Positions 1-12,380 are shown, counted from the stretch's first letter. The stretch: DNA of 64,000 nucleotides from Hysterangium stoloniferum (GCA_015178975.1 WHVD01000093.1:124001-188000), one strand, 5' to 3'. Made by a program: numbers and translations. The notes: generated from the sequence alone by a model not told the origin.

Positions 1-540
1 GATTGTAGTTGTACAGGGGCAGGACGAGTGGCGAAAATGACATTGTGTGCGCCCTTGGTGTGGCCTCCAAAATTGACGACTGCCACCACATACATTCAAT
101 GATACTGTTGTGTGTGTGCCCTGTCAACTTTTCTGAGAATGCCCTACCGTGACTTTGAGAGTGTTGTTTACATTCATATGGCAAGTCATTCTGCACATTA
201 CTTACACTGTGATAAGAATGCACTGCTGATGCCGTTCAAGGGATAATCATTTGCACTCTGTCACATGTGTCAATATGGGTGATATCATCCAATGAAGATT
301 CCAACTAACATATACTCCATATGTTTACTGGCGTGGCACGGTCAGTCTTTATTCCAGCTCCAGTATATTTCAACTGCCCATCTACGGCGCAAAACAACCA
401 GGGCGGGAGTTAACAAAGATCAGAAAGCGCCAACGAATGCCAATCATAAGCTTACAAGTGAACTTCATGAATCATGTGTCCTGCTGATAGTCGAAACTTT
501 GTCGCAAAGAATTATCCAGATTGGCTACATCTGTTGGGTG
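1..540. other. Unassigned sequence
   Basis: No recognisable gene or element. One 85-codon frame is open on the plus strand (292-549), but its translation has no familiar motif and no conserved-looking composition. It is probably old repeat-derived DNA. Confidence 0.4.
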
Positions 541-1339
541 TTTAGATGAGTCACCAGACTCTTCATCTCCACCCGCAGAGGAAGAACAGGTAGCAATATC
601 TGCAGCAACAGAAAAGACTGTGTAAAAGATCACAAAGATGTTTTAGCTGCTAGTGCAGCCACTTTATCGACTGATCCTTCTACGGAAGAGTTGGTACACC
701 CTCCTTGTTTGTTCCCACAATGTATCCCCCTCCTCTGAGTGAAAAGGCAAGAGGAAAGTTACATGCACGAAGCCCTTCTCTAGATGGTAGTGACAGTACA
801 ATATTGGGATATACAAGTTACTAGAGTGCCAGCGGATTTGTGGCAACAGAAGAATGGGTTGAATCATGGCAGAAGGGGCTTCCTAATGGAGTCCATTTTA
901 CTTGCGGTCACTGAGGTACGTTTAATTAATCCTTTCGATTGTTCTTCAAATAATTATACCATTATATAACTATTAGCTTCTTCCTCTCATACAATCATCC
1001 TCCCCACTATCAGTTGCCCTACTTGCATCTACAATACTTGTAGGCATTCTTCCTCCTCCTCCAGCTATAATCTCTCGTTGGTTCCAATGGACAGAATGCA
1101 GCAAAGTTTGGAGAAAGGTAAACATTTTCTAACCCCTATCTGTCACTTACATCACACTCATTTCTTCTCTTTTCCATTAAGGACTGTTAACACGGCGTGA
1201 TCAGGCAATTGCAAATGTGACAAGTGCTGTTGGAAACATGTGGAGTGCCGTTGGCAGAGGCAGGACTGGTCAACCTGGCATAGGGAGCCCGAGAAGTAGC
1301 AGGGATGGTGGTGAGGGAGGCACGGGATGGAGGCAGTGA
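541..1339 (+). pseudogene. Possible remnant of a multi-exon gene, unknown function
   Basis: I do not recognise a family. Several short plus-strand stretches read like exons: an acidic Ser/Pro stretch near 550-600, a piece containing ATEEWVESWQKGLP near 840-890, a hydrophobic piece containing LLASTILVGILPPPPAII near 1020-1080 followed by RWFQWTECSKVW, and a Gly/Ser/Arg-rich tail ending WRQ-stop near 1338. A GT near 1117 and an AG near 1180 could bound an intron before the tail. The hydrophobic stretch could be one membrane segment. No continuous frame links the pieces, so a decayed gene or chance is as likely as a functional one. Confidence 0.25.
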
Positions 1340-1785
1340 TGAGGTGCTTGCTGTTTGACAATAAATATTGTTGAAAAAAATTGATATAACTATTGTTCCG
1401 TCTGAGTTGAGCTGGGCATGAACACATGGCATTTGCACAAATTCTCTTCATAAAGACTGGAATCAATTGAGTTATTGCGGGAAGAGCGAGCTCACATATG
1501 TATGCCCAGATCTATTCTCGACGCTATCGTTGCTGAATAGTCTATTATGTCTTCTGCAATTTAAAATTGTTGCCTTCTCACATTCCTTACTTATTGTCAG
1601 TCTGCTCTACCTTGGGGATGTGCCTGCTATTTTCATCTTATATTCAAGTCCATTGTGAGTTCTGGTATAGTAGTGATACAGTACATTTATTGTCAATAAA
1701 ATCATTGCCCAAGTGGGCGAGAAAACATGATTAGCTTAAGAACACTTGTAAGATAGTTGAATGGCATACTTCACAAATATATAAA
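1340..1785. other. Unassigned AT-rich sequence
   Basis: No coding motif, repeat or RNA gene is visible. It lies just downstream, on the minus strand, of the last recognisable piece of the tyrosine-recombinase relic, so it may include the 3' end of that element. Confidence 0.35.
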
Positions 1786-3416
1786 TTATCCAAACCCTAT
1801 CATTTTGCTGCGTTTGTTACTGTGGGCTTTAGATATACCCATATTCTTGCTTCGACAGGACCTAGCTGTACCATTCTTAATCTTCATCTCACAGATGGCA
1901 GCCATCAATCCGGTTGTTCCATCCATGGCCATGGGCCATTTAGCAAGGAACTCAGACTCATTGCGATTACAGCTATCAACCATTTAGCATGAGTTTTAAA
2001 TAATTTATTCAATTTAAAATTACAGAAATACTCACTTGTTTATAAATCCATAGCAATCACTTCTTGGGTGTGAAAATTCATTGCAAATGCAATCCGCCAT
2101 GATGATGGCCAATCTCTTAGTGGGGGGATGCCATGTTTAGGGTCCCCATCCTCCCAGTCTTGGACGAAAAGTCGCCATCATGTGTCTTTTGGTGCATTTG
2201 TATGGATTGGCACCCGAATCCCAACAGGAGGAGACAGCATTTCAGAAATTTCAGTTGTTGATATCTGAGTTAAGGGAGTGTTAACTAAGGTTGCAGTGTG
2301 GACAGCTTGGTTATGTCCACTATACTCAGCTGAACAATGCTGAGAATATGATAGATTAGGTGTATGTCCAGTTACGCTATTAGTAATCGAGTTTGTTATA
2401 TGTCGCTCAAGGCCTCCTATCAGTGCCTTGATCTCTCCAACAGTAGCATTCCGCATATCGGTGTGTTCTCCCATGAAAGATATATCTGCTTCACGCTTGA
2501 TAGGACGCAAGGCATCACCATGACTCTCTTCATAATAGTGCAGTTCATCCAATAGGTATCGAATAAGTGTATCTTTCTAAAATATATGTCAATTGCATGG
2601 AACTTGCAGTGGCAGATGTACATATCTTACATGTTCACCTTCTGCCCAACCACCCCACCATCGGATTGTGGCCAGTGTCCATCATTTTCCAATAGGAGCA
2701 AACATAAACCGGTATTGAGCTCCACCCCTCCTGAGACAGTGAGTTGTAAGCCGAGCCTTTGAATTATCAATTCCCGTGCTTGCTGTAAACTCGTCAATCC
2801 ATTTTTGAACAATGTCATGTGACATTGGTCTCTCAGGATGTGCCACGCCATTTACATTGATGGAAGGAAAGAGATAGTCCTCATCTTGCAATGCTCTCCC
2901 ATAGACATGAGTTTCTAGATAATTGATCCAGACCTTCATGTGATAATACAGATCTGCTGCAGGCAATTCAGGCTGGGGATAAATTTCATATATATGACCT
3001 AAAATTTCACATAAATTAACTCTTACATTACCATAGAAAGAATAGCAGACCTCAGAGTTCAGATTCTTTACTCATTTTATTTTGCCAGTTTTTTCATTGT
3101 TCCAGGCTGATTTGCCAATGTGGGATTCAGAAACAATCCTCTGTTACGCAATTAAAAGTGAGATGTTTCCATTTCAGTTGTAAAGTTTCAAAATTTCTAG
3201 AGATAGCAATGGCAATGTCATTCAGATACATTGTCCAATATCTGAATATATGTACCTTGTCCATACTGTCCAGCCAATTGAAGACAATGCCCGCCAGCCA
3301 AGGTGCTTATGGACATTATAACACTCTGTAAGTAACATTGTTGTTGCTGGTGGAAGTGATGTCAGCATGGAACACTGCTGCCTTGACCAGGCATATATGC
3401 ATTCCAAGTACTGCAG

Positions 3417-3831
3417 TGTAAAGAGTCGTATATTCAGACCACTCTGTATATGAAGAATATCGACTATTGCAGTGCGATATTAGAGAGAGTGGGAGAGAGA
3501 GAACTAGATGATGAGTTCAAAGCCTGAGATATTAGTTAGCTCAGATAGTTCAGATAATGCTACTTATGTAGTAGCTGGCACGTTACCCTAATCACCACTC
3601 GTAGTAGACCTAGTTTAGTGTCTTACGAGTGCTGGTTTCTGGGTAAAAAGTGTGTCATTCTATTTGGTGCTGAGTGCACCCACAAGTATACACAATGCTT
3701 CAAACTAATGAAATATGCAATATTCGAAGAATATAAAAGATAGAAAAATATAAATAAAATGTGTAAAATATAAATGAAATAAAAGGAGTGTTTTACCACA
3801 ATGAAACTGTGGTAAAAGCATACTCCTCACA
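3417..3831 (-). repeat. LTR of family A element (downstream LTR)
   Basis: 415 bp, ends TG…CA. Nearly identical to 7497-8638 after removal of the nested insertion. It contains a conserved block near the end (AAACTGTGGTAAAAGCATAC) that also marks the solo/relic copy ending at 32166. Confidence 0.85.
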
Positions 3832-3844
3832 GTGCCCCCCCAGT
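3832..3844 (-). other. Polypurine tract of family A element
   Basis: Read on the minus strand this is a run of seven G followed by CAC, directly abutting the TGTGAGG start of the LTR. This is the expected site and composition for plus-strand priming. Confidence 0.6.
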
Positions 3845-5180
3845 TCGAAGGGATGTGCTATACAAAGTTCTGGAAAGCTTTGGGAATGCCCCCCAGGTGT
3901 CTTCCCCAAAATGCAAGGTGCCAAGACCCCAGTATTCGAAAAGAGGTTGGTGAGTTTAGAGGTGGTGAGGGAAGATATTGATGTGGAAAGGGGGAAAAAA
4001 AATGGATCCATTCTTTTCATTCCAGGACCTAGTTGAGCACTCCTTCAGTCCTGAAATCCTTCAAACAGCAAGTAGGCCACACAATAGCCTCCTAGACACC
4101 ATCAGAATCTCCTCCTCCTTAAATGAGTACTGGAGGAGGTTCATAATGCTTCGCTGCAGCCAGGTAGTATAAGGCTCAGGATTAGGATCTTGCTGTGCTG
4201 CTAGTCTATGGGACTTAGCAGCATACACAATATTGTGAGCCTTCCTGGCTGGGATGTGTACCCCATACCTCCTATACCATGGACCACTCGATAGCCTCCT
4301 CCTAGACACTGCTGCATTGTCTCCTTCCAGGGCATGAGGTGTTCTTCATAGTAGATGTCCTGTAGGCAGACAGACTGTCACATAACTTGTTGGGCAGTGT
4401 GTCTTGGGATTAGGATCCTTCCATGCTGCTATGAGTCTTCCTGACTGGGATGTGTACCCCATACCCCCTATACCACCCCCCTAATTTTTGTTGCGATATT
4501 GCTGTTCCACAACAATCTCACAATAAAAATTTCTTCACGCATGGTCAGGTTACAGCCCATATTCCCAAAAGGTCTAGCCTATTGCAGGTCTATAATGTGT
4601 CCAGTAATGCTTCAAGTAGGTGGGTGCGTCCAAAGGAAAAAGAAAAAATCATGGAATCGACTGAGTTCAGTACGATTGTGATAATAGATCCAAATACGGC
4701 ACTGAGGTTGGGTCACATAGTTCTGTCCAGATGTATTTGATCTAGGTGTTGCCCCGCGAGTTATTGAACCTTTTGTAGCTAGTCAACCACTGACAAAGGT
4801 AAAGTAGAGGGGTGGAGGGGAAAGGGTCCATGTGTGTTGGTGAGAAGTTATCAGGGTAGTGTTGCAAGGTGTCACACACCGAACCCGAATCTGCGAATGG
4901 CTGATCAGAAAGTGTTGCACGCCGAGCCTGAAAGTCGCGAAGGTCAAGAAAGGCAAAGCTTCGACTATTACAGTGCGAGGCTCTGACCATGAGGAAGGAT
5001 CTTGTTGAACAGTGTGCACCAAACCCATAAGTTGAAAAGGTCAGAAAGGCAAAGCTTTGACTATTTCAGTGCAAAGCTTCAGCAGAGGGGAAGGCTAAGA
5101 ATAGAAGATGGTGTGAAGGCTTTGTTGTAAGGTGACACGGCCATGTGTCCACAAGTTTTGGAGGTCAGTCCTTTAGCCTG
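3845..5180 (-). other. Internal region of family A element, no recognised coding
   Basis: An 82-codon minus frame (4309-4061) containing YRRYGVHIPARKAHN looks protein-like. A diverged copy of the GGTATGGGGTACACATCCCA segment recurs at about 4245-4270 and 4440-4480, an internal duplication. A second duplicated block, AGAAAGGCAAAGCTT…GACTATT, occurs at about 4946 and 5042. No known domain. Confidence 0.4.
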
Positions 5181-5499
5181 TTTTGCACTTGACTGTCGAC
5201 CTCACATCCTTGTCATTTGGAAGGACTGGGGTAAGGTACGTCCACCTCTTTGGCATCACCTTGCTCAGTGACGCCATCCACACACTGACTTGTACACCTG
5301 CACAGCGCTCCCTCAACCCGCCACACAGTGCTCTCAGACCACACCCATGTCACACTGGCGCACCTGCACACCCATGCACTCCACTTGCGCACTCGCACAT
5401 CTTCAAACACACCCAAACGTCTTCAAACCATGCCCACACAACGTACTTGCACACTCGTGCAGCACGCCCTCGTCTACACACATGGACCGCACTTGTGTA

Positions 5500-5945
5500 C
5501 CTGTGCGGCATACTGGGATACCTACGCAGCACGGTCGTGCACCCATGCAGTGTAGTCACGCCATCGCGCACTTGTGCAGTTGCGCCATCGTGCACTTTCG
5601 TAGTCACGCCGTCGTGCACTCGTGCAGTTGCGGCTTTGCGCACATGTGCACCTGTGCAGCACCCTCGTGTGCTCACGCGGCATCCTCGTGTGCCCGCGCG
5701 GCATCTTCATGTGCCTGCGCGACATCCTCGTGCGCCCGTGCAGCGTCCTCATGTACCCGTGTGGTGTCCTCATGCACTTGTGCGGTGTCCTCGTGTGCCC
5801 ACATGGTGTCCTTGTGCACCCGTGCGGCGTCCTCGCACGCTCATGCAGCGTTGTCACACGCCCACGCAGCATCCTCGCGTGCCCGCGCGGCGTCCTCATG
5901 CACCCGCGCATCGTCCTCGCACACCCACACAGCATACCTTCAAAC
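5500..5945. repeat. GC-rich 21-bp minisatellite inside family A element
   Basis: Degenerate 21-bp units such as TCCTCGTGTGCCCGCGCGG are repeated about 20 times. Because 21 is a multiple of 3, several frames stay open (up to 260 codons on plus, 149 on minus) with 7-residue repeats like SSCARAA. The composition is far more GC-rich than the flanks. The open frames are a by-product of the repeat. Confidence 0.75.
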
Positions 5946-6218
5946 CCCGCCCATGCGCCTTCTAACCACACCTTCTAACCCTGCCCATATGCCTTCTAAC
6001 CACACCCTCTAACCTGCCCACGCACTGCACCCTCAAACTGTGCAGTGCACTTGTGCACTCTTGCAGCTTGTTGCATGCCTGCACACCTGTGCACCCATGT
6101 GCCTGTGCTGCCACACCCTCATCCTTGCACGCATTGTGCACCATGCGCTGCGTGCCCCATCCACACACTGCCCAACCACGTCTACACACTGCACACCCAT
6201 ACACCTGCACCTACACAG

Positions 6219-7405
6219 CTATGTGCTCACGCACTGCACCCATCTCTTGACCATTTCATTGGCGAGACTGGTGACACAGTCGTTTGCATGCTCTTGCTGG
6301 CTGTAGGTGACAATCCACATATGCCTTCTCCTATACCCCCCTACTGCCCCCCACACCACATAATTCTCAAGAGAGCGTCCTGGGTCAAACGGGAATGTAT
6401 CCATCCTCGGCTTGGTCCATTGAGGGGTATCCAGTGTGGTGTGCCATGCCAGGGTCCTCTGCGAAATTGGGATGCAGAGAGTCTTGGGGATCCAACTCAT
6501 ATATCCTGGGCCTTCCTTATCATCGGAACCATCGTCACTTCTGACTGCACTATTGTATAACTTGGCCAATGGGGAACTGGAGTCGACTTTGACTGGGAGA
6601 TGGTGAGTGTCGTCCAGATCTGATAATGATGTTTTATTGACAGTCATATCATTAAGCAGTTCAGTATGCGTCTTCTTGCATTCTCTGTGAAAAGGACCAG
6701 ACCTGGAGGACGAGGGCGTTTCCACTGGCTCATTGAACCTACTGAGCAATTCCTCCATCATCTCATTGCATCTCTCCAGGTTGCACATCAGTCTTGCTCG
6801 GAGAGCAAAGTAGGCGAAAGGCTCAAGGATTTACGGTATAAGGATTCCTCCAAAGTTCAAATGTACATGAATTTTGAGTCAACCTTTGGCAGGCTGTGGT
6901 CCCCTCCAAGTAATACATGAAGAATCTGTAGCAGATCATCATGCATGCGAAGCAAATTGGTGAACAGGATGAACAGTTCCGCCTTGATACCCGCTATTCC
7001 TTTTTCTCGGAAAGACATCACTTCATTCGACCACTCTGGGATTGAGCTTGTCACCTCATCAAGAGTTCCGGGCCAAGTGAATAAGTTGTGTGCTGATATG
7101 ATGCCGTGATACCGACCTAGCCAAGCTGTTACTGTTGTAGGCATGGACAGATACCTCATCCTATAATCCTTCATGGCAGTGGCAACTTCGTTCCTCGAGA
7201 TTCGCGAAGCATAATACATGTCCCACTGCTCATTGATGGGTTCCTCATAAAGTGGTTGGGCATAGTGTTTGAGCATAGCTTGTCTCAGTGGGAAGACCAG
7301 GGGATTCTTCATGAAGACGTGAGCATTTTGCCTTTCCAAGGGACTCGACTGCTCGAAGTTCGAGTTACCTTCCATTTGACCAGATTCGCAACGCTCAGCA
7401 TGCAA
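6219..7405 (-). CDS. Unknown two-exon ORF carried by family A LTR element
   Basis: Not a family I recognise. Exon 1 (7405 to about 6890) starts 70 nt after the primer-binding site, the position where Gag normally begins. It encodes about 170 residues with MKDYRMRYLSMPTTVTAWLG and an amphipathic stretch near AELFILFTNLLRMHDDLLQI. A GT near 6888 and an AG before the LMCNLERCNEMMEELL segment (about 6790) suggest an intron. Exon 2 (to 6219) is Ser/Asp-rich with DLDDTHHLPVKVDSSSPLAK. There is no zinc knuckle, protease DSG or RT motif. It is either a highly diverged Gag or a captured host fragment. Both exons are open, unlike most reading frames nearby, so this could be the youngest coding region of the repeat zone. 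Confidence 0.5.
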
Positions 7406-7477
7406 GGAGTTCCAGACAGCCTTTTGTACTTAGAATTTGATAGTTGAATATAAAATTTTCTTCATAGGGAAAGAACG

Positions 7478-7495
7478 GTCTGGCCCGGATCACCA
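7478..7495 (-). other. Primer-binding site of family A element
   Basis: Minus strand reads TGGTGATCCGGGCCAGACCG beginning one base inside the LTR end. TGG followed by a GC-rich acceptor-stem-like sequence is the normal complement of a tRNA 3' end (…CCCGGATCACCA). The tRNA species was not identified. Confidence 0.7.
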
Positions 7496-7496
7496 C

Positions 7497-8638
7497 TGTA
7501 AAGAGTCGTGTATTCAGACCGCTCTGTATACGAAGAATATCAACTATTGCAGTGCGATATTAGAGAGAGTGGGAGAGAGAGAACTAGATGATGAGTTCAA
7601 AGCCTGAGATATTAGTTAGCTCAGATAGTTCAGATAATGCTACTTATGTAGTAGCTGGCACGTTACCCTAATCACCACTCGTAGTAGACCTAGTTTAGTG
7701 TCTTACGAGTGGTGGTTTCTGGGTAAAAAGTGTGTCGTTCTATTTGGTGCTGAGTGCACCCACAAGTATTGTTACGACCGTGTTGCAACCCTATCGGTCC
7801 CGAGGTTATCACCACTTGTCAACGTTTCAAGTCACCATCTCGGAAACCATCGGCCCTGAAGCTGACGAATGTTTTCGTGAAGATCAAACTCCGTTTACAC
7901 CCACATCAAAATAACTTGTATTGTCTGGTCAAACTTTGATATGTCCCCTTTATTATGTTGATCCATTCAATCTTATGCTTCGCATATGTCTATCTATATT
8001 TGTAGTCCTTGAACTATTTCCTTTTATCGTAATCCCGCTCTCGGTTATCATCGGCCTCCGAACTAATCATAAACTTCCCGTTCCTAGTCAAGCTTATTGT
8101 TAATACTGTGTTCCACCCTTCTCCCCATTAGTATTTTCCAGACGCCTGTTACTTGTATATGAACCCGCTGTAGTTGTAGTCACTAGGCAATCAGAATATC
8201 GACTCAGAATACCCTCATACGCCTGTATCAGTCTCATACTAAGAATCCCCCCATCCGCCTTCGTGTGTGCTCGCCCACTCCCGGCCCCGACCCCTTGGCC
8301 TGACGCTCGACTTGTCCTTCGATTCCGATCGGTATCACGCCGAAAGGTACTCATTAGGATTAGTCTTCGCCCGCCCAAAATTTAAGGACACCGTACGGAT
8401 ATTTGCGAGGGCGCAGCACATAAGCTGAAGCCAAGTCCTTCTGATCGGTCCCTGTCAGCCACCGACATTAGTCAGTTCTCAGTTCTTAACAAGTATACAC
8501 AATGCTTCGAACTAATGAAATATACAATATTCGAAGAATATAAAAGATAGAAAAATATAAATAAAATGTGTAAAATATAAATGAAATAAAAGGAGTGTTT
8601 TACCACAATGAAACTGTGGTAAAAGCATACTCCTCACA
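7497..8638 (-). repeat. LTR of family A element (upstream LTR), interrupted
   Basis: Matches 3417-3831 closely but is split at position 7769 by a 722-bp solo LTR of family C. The two halves are 7497-7769 and 8497-8638. Confidence 0.85.
7770..8491 (+). repeat. Solo LTR, family C
   Basis: 722 bp, TGTTACGACCG…TTCTTAACA, flanked by the perfect 5-bp duplication AGTAT (7765-7769 and 8492-8496). It contains the shared LTR core GCAGCACATAAGCTGAAGCC at about 8413. A close copy lies at 42179-42890. Confidence 0.88.
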
Positions 8639-11049
8639 TGCAGTGACATTGCTCCTGAGTGTGTCCGTATTCCATCCTCACCACCCTTCTTCCGAACAGC
8701 ACTAATGGTCTCCTGGACATCATAAGCAGTTGAAGGATTTCCAAAGGCACAGTTTGCTTCCTCATCCCACCTCCAAGGACCTTGATAAAGGCCTTCCACA
8801 TCTCTAATAGAAGGAAGGTAAGTGTTGGTGCAAAGGCAGCAGGTTGGATTGAGAGACTTACGCTCTGTCCCAGTATTTCTGAAATCCAGCATGTATACCC
8901 TCTGCTGTTGATTGGCCACAACTATTTGTGAAGCATTTAAATGATATAAATGTTGCTAGAGCCCATGGTGAAGCCCGGTTTGGTGTTTCGTCAAATGCAT
9001 GAATTAAATCAAAACTGGTCCATTTCACATCACCGAGTCCCTCTGGACAGCCCCTGGGATGCTCAAGCCCTTCATTATCTCTTAATTCCTTTGCTACCTC
9101 TGCCAACCACTCCTTTCCTTGTCGCACATGACCGTCATAGTCCTGTGTAGTTTTTGCTGCCAAACCGTGTTTCCTTTTGGAGGCCTGCTTTGTTTTTGCA
9201 ATTTCACCAAGGGTGAGTCTTGCTTTCACAGTCTTCTTCTCAGCTTTTGTTGGTTTTCTACTACCAGGCATTTTATGAGATGGTTAAGTGATAGAGAAAT
9301 ATTTTTTGGAACTTTTTTGCAATGTCAATTAAGATTTAGATCTGTTTTGTATTCTAGCAGCATCAAATTGAAACAGCGATAAATTGAAATTGAAACAATG
9401 ATGTATTGGTATTCATTGCCCTAGCTAGATATGGTACTAGAGATAATGAAGATATTGAAATTCCTATCAGAGTATCCACCTACAGAGAACCAGTGGGATG
9501 AGGGTGAGGAAATAGGGTTTCAGGTTGCAGACTCAATCGAGCTGCATAGTCAAATGGTAAATATGGCAGGTTCGAATGCAGGAATACCTATCACAATGAC
9601 TAGCACCAGGACCCAAGTCACAATACTCACCCATCATCCTAGATTGTGGGCCACCAATGCTTCTCGTAGGTTGATACTGACCACCGACACCCAGTGAAAT
9701 ATGAGACAACCATCCTAAGTAACTTCAATGTGGTGTCAGGAAAGGAAATGTAGTAATGATACAGATAGCTAGACGCACCTGGTGGGAGACGACACCTTGG
9801 GTGTTGGAGAATGGGAGAGGTCTGTCAGAGCACTGTACAAGTTTAGTCCAACTTCAAATTTGTACGTGATGAACCTCACATCAACGGATAAGATGTCGAT
9901 GCAATGAGATCGAACAGTGAACTCGTTTCAGGTGAAGGATTTGGGTAACTTCCACCTAAAACACTAGAGTCCATTACCGAACTTGACTCTCCCATTGATT
10001 GACTGTATAGTGATATGAGAATGACAGTAATCTAATAGAGTGCAACAGATACCCATTGATATTCCAGTCTACCACCTGAAGAAAGGTATCCCCAAAGCCG
10101 AAGTCGAAATACGGTCTGAAAATATCTTCTAAGACTTATATGTTTTTGTTAAATTGAGACTTACATGCCACTTTCTTTGGGTTGGGCAGTATTTGGAGAG
10201 AATTCTTCGCACAAAGCGATGTCACCCAGCCCCAGAATCATGATTAAGGAAAATACGCACCTTGAGGTGGATTGGATTGCGTGTATGAGGGAAAACATCA
10301 TAGGAATCCATTCAAAACTGGTCGAACCAGGGGGCCAAAAAGGGAGAGCTATTGCATATGGATCTTGCAGTTCCGATGGAAATGATGGGTTTTGATAAGA
10401 AATGCTATATAATTATAATCATTGACAATTTTTGTCATGCTGTATGGATCGAAACATTAGTGAAAAATACAAGAATATGTAGCTCAACTCAAAATGCCAT
10501 TCAATGTGAAAGTCCAGGGAGTCATGGCCGATAACAGATCTAAGCTCATAAATTCAGAATTTAGGAGCTATTTGTCATCAAAGGGAATATCATTATTTAC
10601 TTACCTTCGGTGCCTTATATACCGCAACAAAATGGAGTTGTGGAACAAGGGATATGGACAATAATGGAAGGAGTGCGATCAGGCATCAAAGCTTCCTAAG
10701 TTTTTGTGGTCTATCATTGTGGAAACTATAGTGTACCTTAGAAATTGTAGCCTTACTCACATGAATAGCAGACATACACCATTTGAACACATCACAGGGG
10801 GAGAAACCGGGTTTGTCGCATCTACGTATATTCAGAAGTCCTGTTAGTGTGGCGATTCCGAAGCAAAAACAACTGAAATGGGACTCACGGTCAAAAATAG
10901 GCTACATGGTGGGTTATGAGTTGTATTCTTCAGATTGTTTGGTGTGGGTGCCTGAGTGAGGTGAATCGAGAAAGTGAGAGATGTAATATTTCACGAGGAG
11001 GTGATGTCATTATCATCCCCAGTGCCATGCATGAATCATGACCCTGAAA

Positions 11050-12370
11050 AAAAAGACATCAAAGTACACTCACACTCAGGAGTCTGGTTCGATAAGTGAC
11101 AATGGTACACTGCCGAGAATGGAAGACACAATGTGGTTGCCATATTCGTTGCTGTCACTTACATAATCAAGTGCGGTTCTAAGGGTGTGCAATGAATATT
11201 TGGTGATTGGTTGTTTGTGAGCTGAAAAAATCAATCACTTTGATATTTGAACACAAAATAATTTCAGTTTAATATTTATATAATGTAGGTTATAGTCGAC
11301 AGGGTAATTAGAGCATATACCACCTGCCCTCCACGGAAGTATTGGCCAAGCTGCCATCTGCTAGCCTTAATTAAGAGGAAATTTGTAGAAAAGAATAAAA
11401 ATATCACACACTAAATATTATCAAGTTATTTAAGCTAGTAATAATTTATTAAGCTAGATTTAAGGCATAAGTGATTACTAAGTTCACAAAAAGGCTGAAC
11501 TAAGCTAGCCGAGCTTAGTTTTAAGACAAATTTTAAGCAAATTTAAGGGCTCAAACTACCCAACTAGACCATATAGTTGCGTAGGAATTTTTGTAGAATA
11601 TTTCAATACATCTTAAAAGAATATACACCACAATTCACAATATTTTTAAGGCCCAGGAGAGGTTCGAAATGTGAAAGTTCTCATTGCCATTATTAGTTCG
11701 TGAGTTTGCATAATAAGACGGAACATTTAGCCATTCATGAATTACTGACTGACATTCTAGGAGTGGTCCAGATGCAAAGTGTTCTATTTATTGTATTTTG
11801 AACTTTTCTTTTTTTAAGAAAAAAAAAAAAAGAATTCTTCAACATTTTATTTCATGGATTCCATCTGGAGCACTACTTGACTACTTGCCACCAACTGCCT
11901 TTGGGTTTAAGCTGCCAGCCTACATTACTGTAAATGAAATTCAAACACCCTAGTGGCTACTATATTATTTCGCGCAATCCCATTCCCAGAAGGTCTCCTT
12001 GAGTTGTTCCATAATAACACCCAGTCTCTCACCCCCAAGGGAGTCAAGGTCGCAATATTTAAATTTCTGGCCATTAGCCATAACCCTCTTTTCTACCCCC
12101 CTTGAGGAATAAATCGACATACGTGTAACGGCTTTTCAGCCTGAGCTGGACATATATCCCCGTTCACGGCAGCTGCCGAGATGTAATCCCGCACTATCCC
12201 GAATTTAAGCGAGGTGCAAAGTTTAAGACCAAAACGCTTAAAAATATCCCAACTAAGGGGACTTAGTTCGCCAAATTTTTTGCCTCCGTGTTCACGCCTC
12301 TCTAGGATACTACAGGCGCTCAGCTCCCCCGGATACCCCGCACGTGTTCCCAATTAGGTATCACCTTCCC
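11050..12370. other. Unassigned filler within Copia relic
   Basis: AT-rich to about 12000. The stretch around 11355-11560 (AATTAAG…GAGCTTAGTTTTAAG) resembles 27506-27590, so it is part of an old repeat family. 12060-12360 is richer in GC and holds one open 86-codon minus frame (12353-12093) of unknown nature. Confidence 0.35.
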
Positions 12371-12380
12371 ACACTCTGTA

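Larger units (their letters stand above)
3417..8638 (-). mobile_element. Non-autonomous LTR retroelement (family A), complete
   Basis: Two LTRs (3417-3831 and 7497-8638, the latter carrying a nested solo LTR) both run TGTAAAG…CTCACA on the plus strand. The element is flanked by the 5-bp duplication TGCAG at 3412-3416 and 8639-8643. A primer-binding site next to the right LTR and a G-run next to the left LTR show that it is transcribed on the minus strand. The internal part (3832-7496) has no protease, reverse transcriptase, RNase H or integrase that I can find; it carries one unknown two-exon ORF and a GC-rich minisatellite. It must have relied on enzymes in trans (inference). It sits inside the coding frame of the tyrosine recombinase. 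Confidence 0.85.
1786..9271 (-). pseudogene. Crypton-type tyrosine recombinase gene, split by an LTR element
   Basis: Minus-strand gene. The N-terminal part lies at 9271-8644: it starts MPGSRKPTKAEKK, contains YDGHVRQGKEWLAEV, and ends GGEDGIRTHSGAMSLQ. The catalytic part lies at 3411-2178, with the box HCLRRGGAQYRFMF (HxxR), then WSLATIRWWGGWAEGE, and, after an apparent intron, the probable nucleophile Tyr in TLIRYLLDEL. A C-terminal tail with LRDWPSSW continues to about 1786. This is the layout of fungal Crypton-like tyrosine recombinases, which cut and rejoin DNA for transposition. The reading frame (…MSL-QYLECIYAWSRQQ…) joins perfectly when 3417-8638 plus one TSD is removed. Stops and frameshifts near 3090 and 2100 show it is dead apart from the insertion. 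Confidence 0.8.

Noticed and set aside
5183..6210. Long overlapping ORFs of 240 and 260 codons as real genes
   Set aside because: They are translations of a 21-bp minisatellite and its flanks, open in several frames with heptad repeats and no domain.
12060..12360. Possible organellar DNA or rRNA fragment because of higher GC and hairpin-like CTAAGGGGACTTAG
   Set aside because: No rRNA core motif could be identified; left as unassigned.
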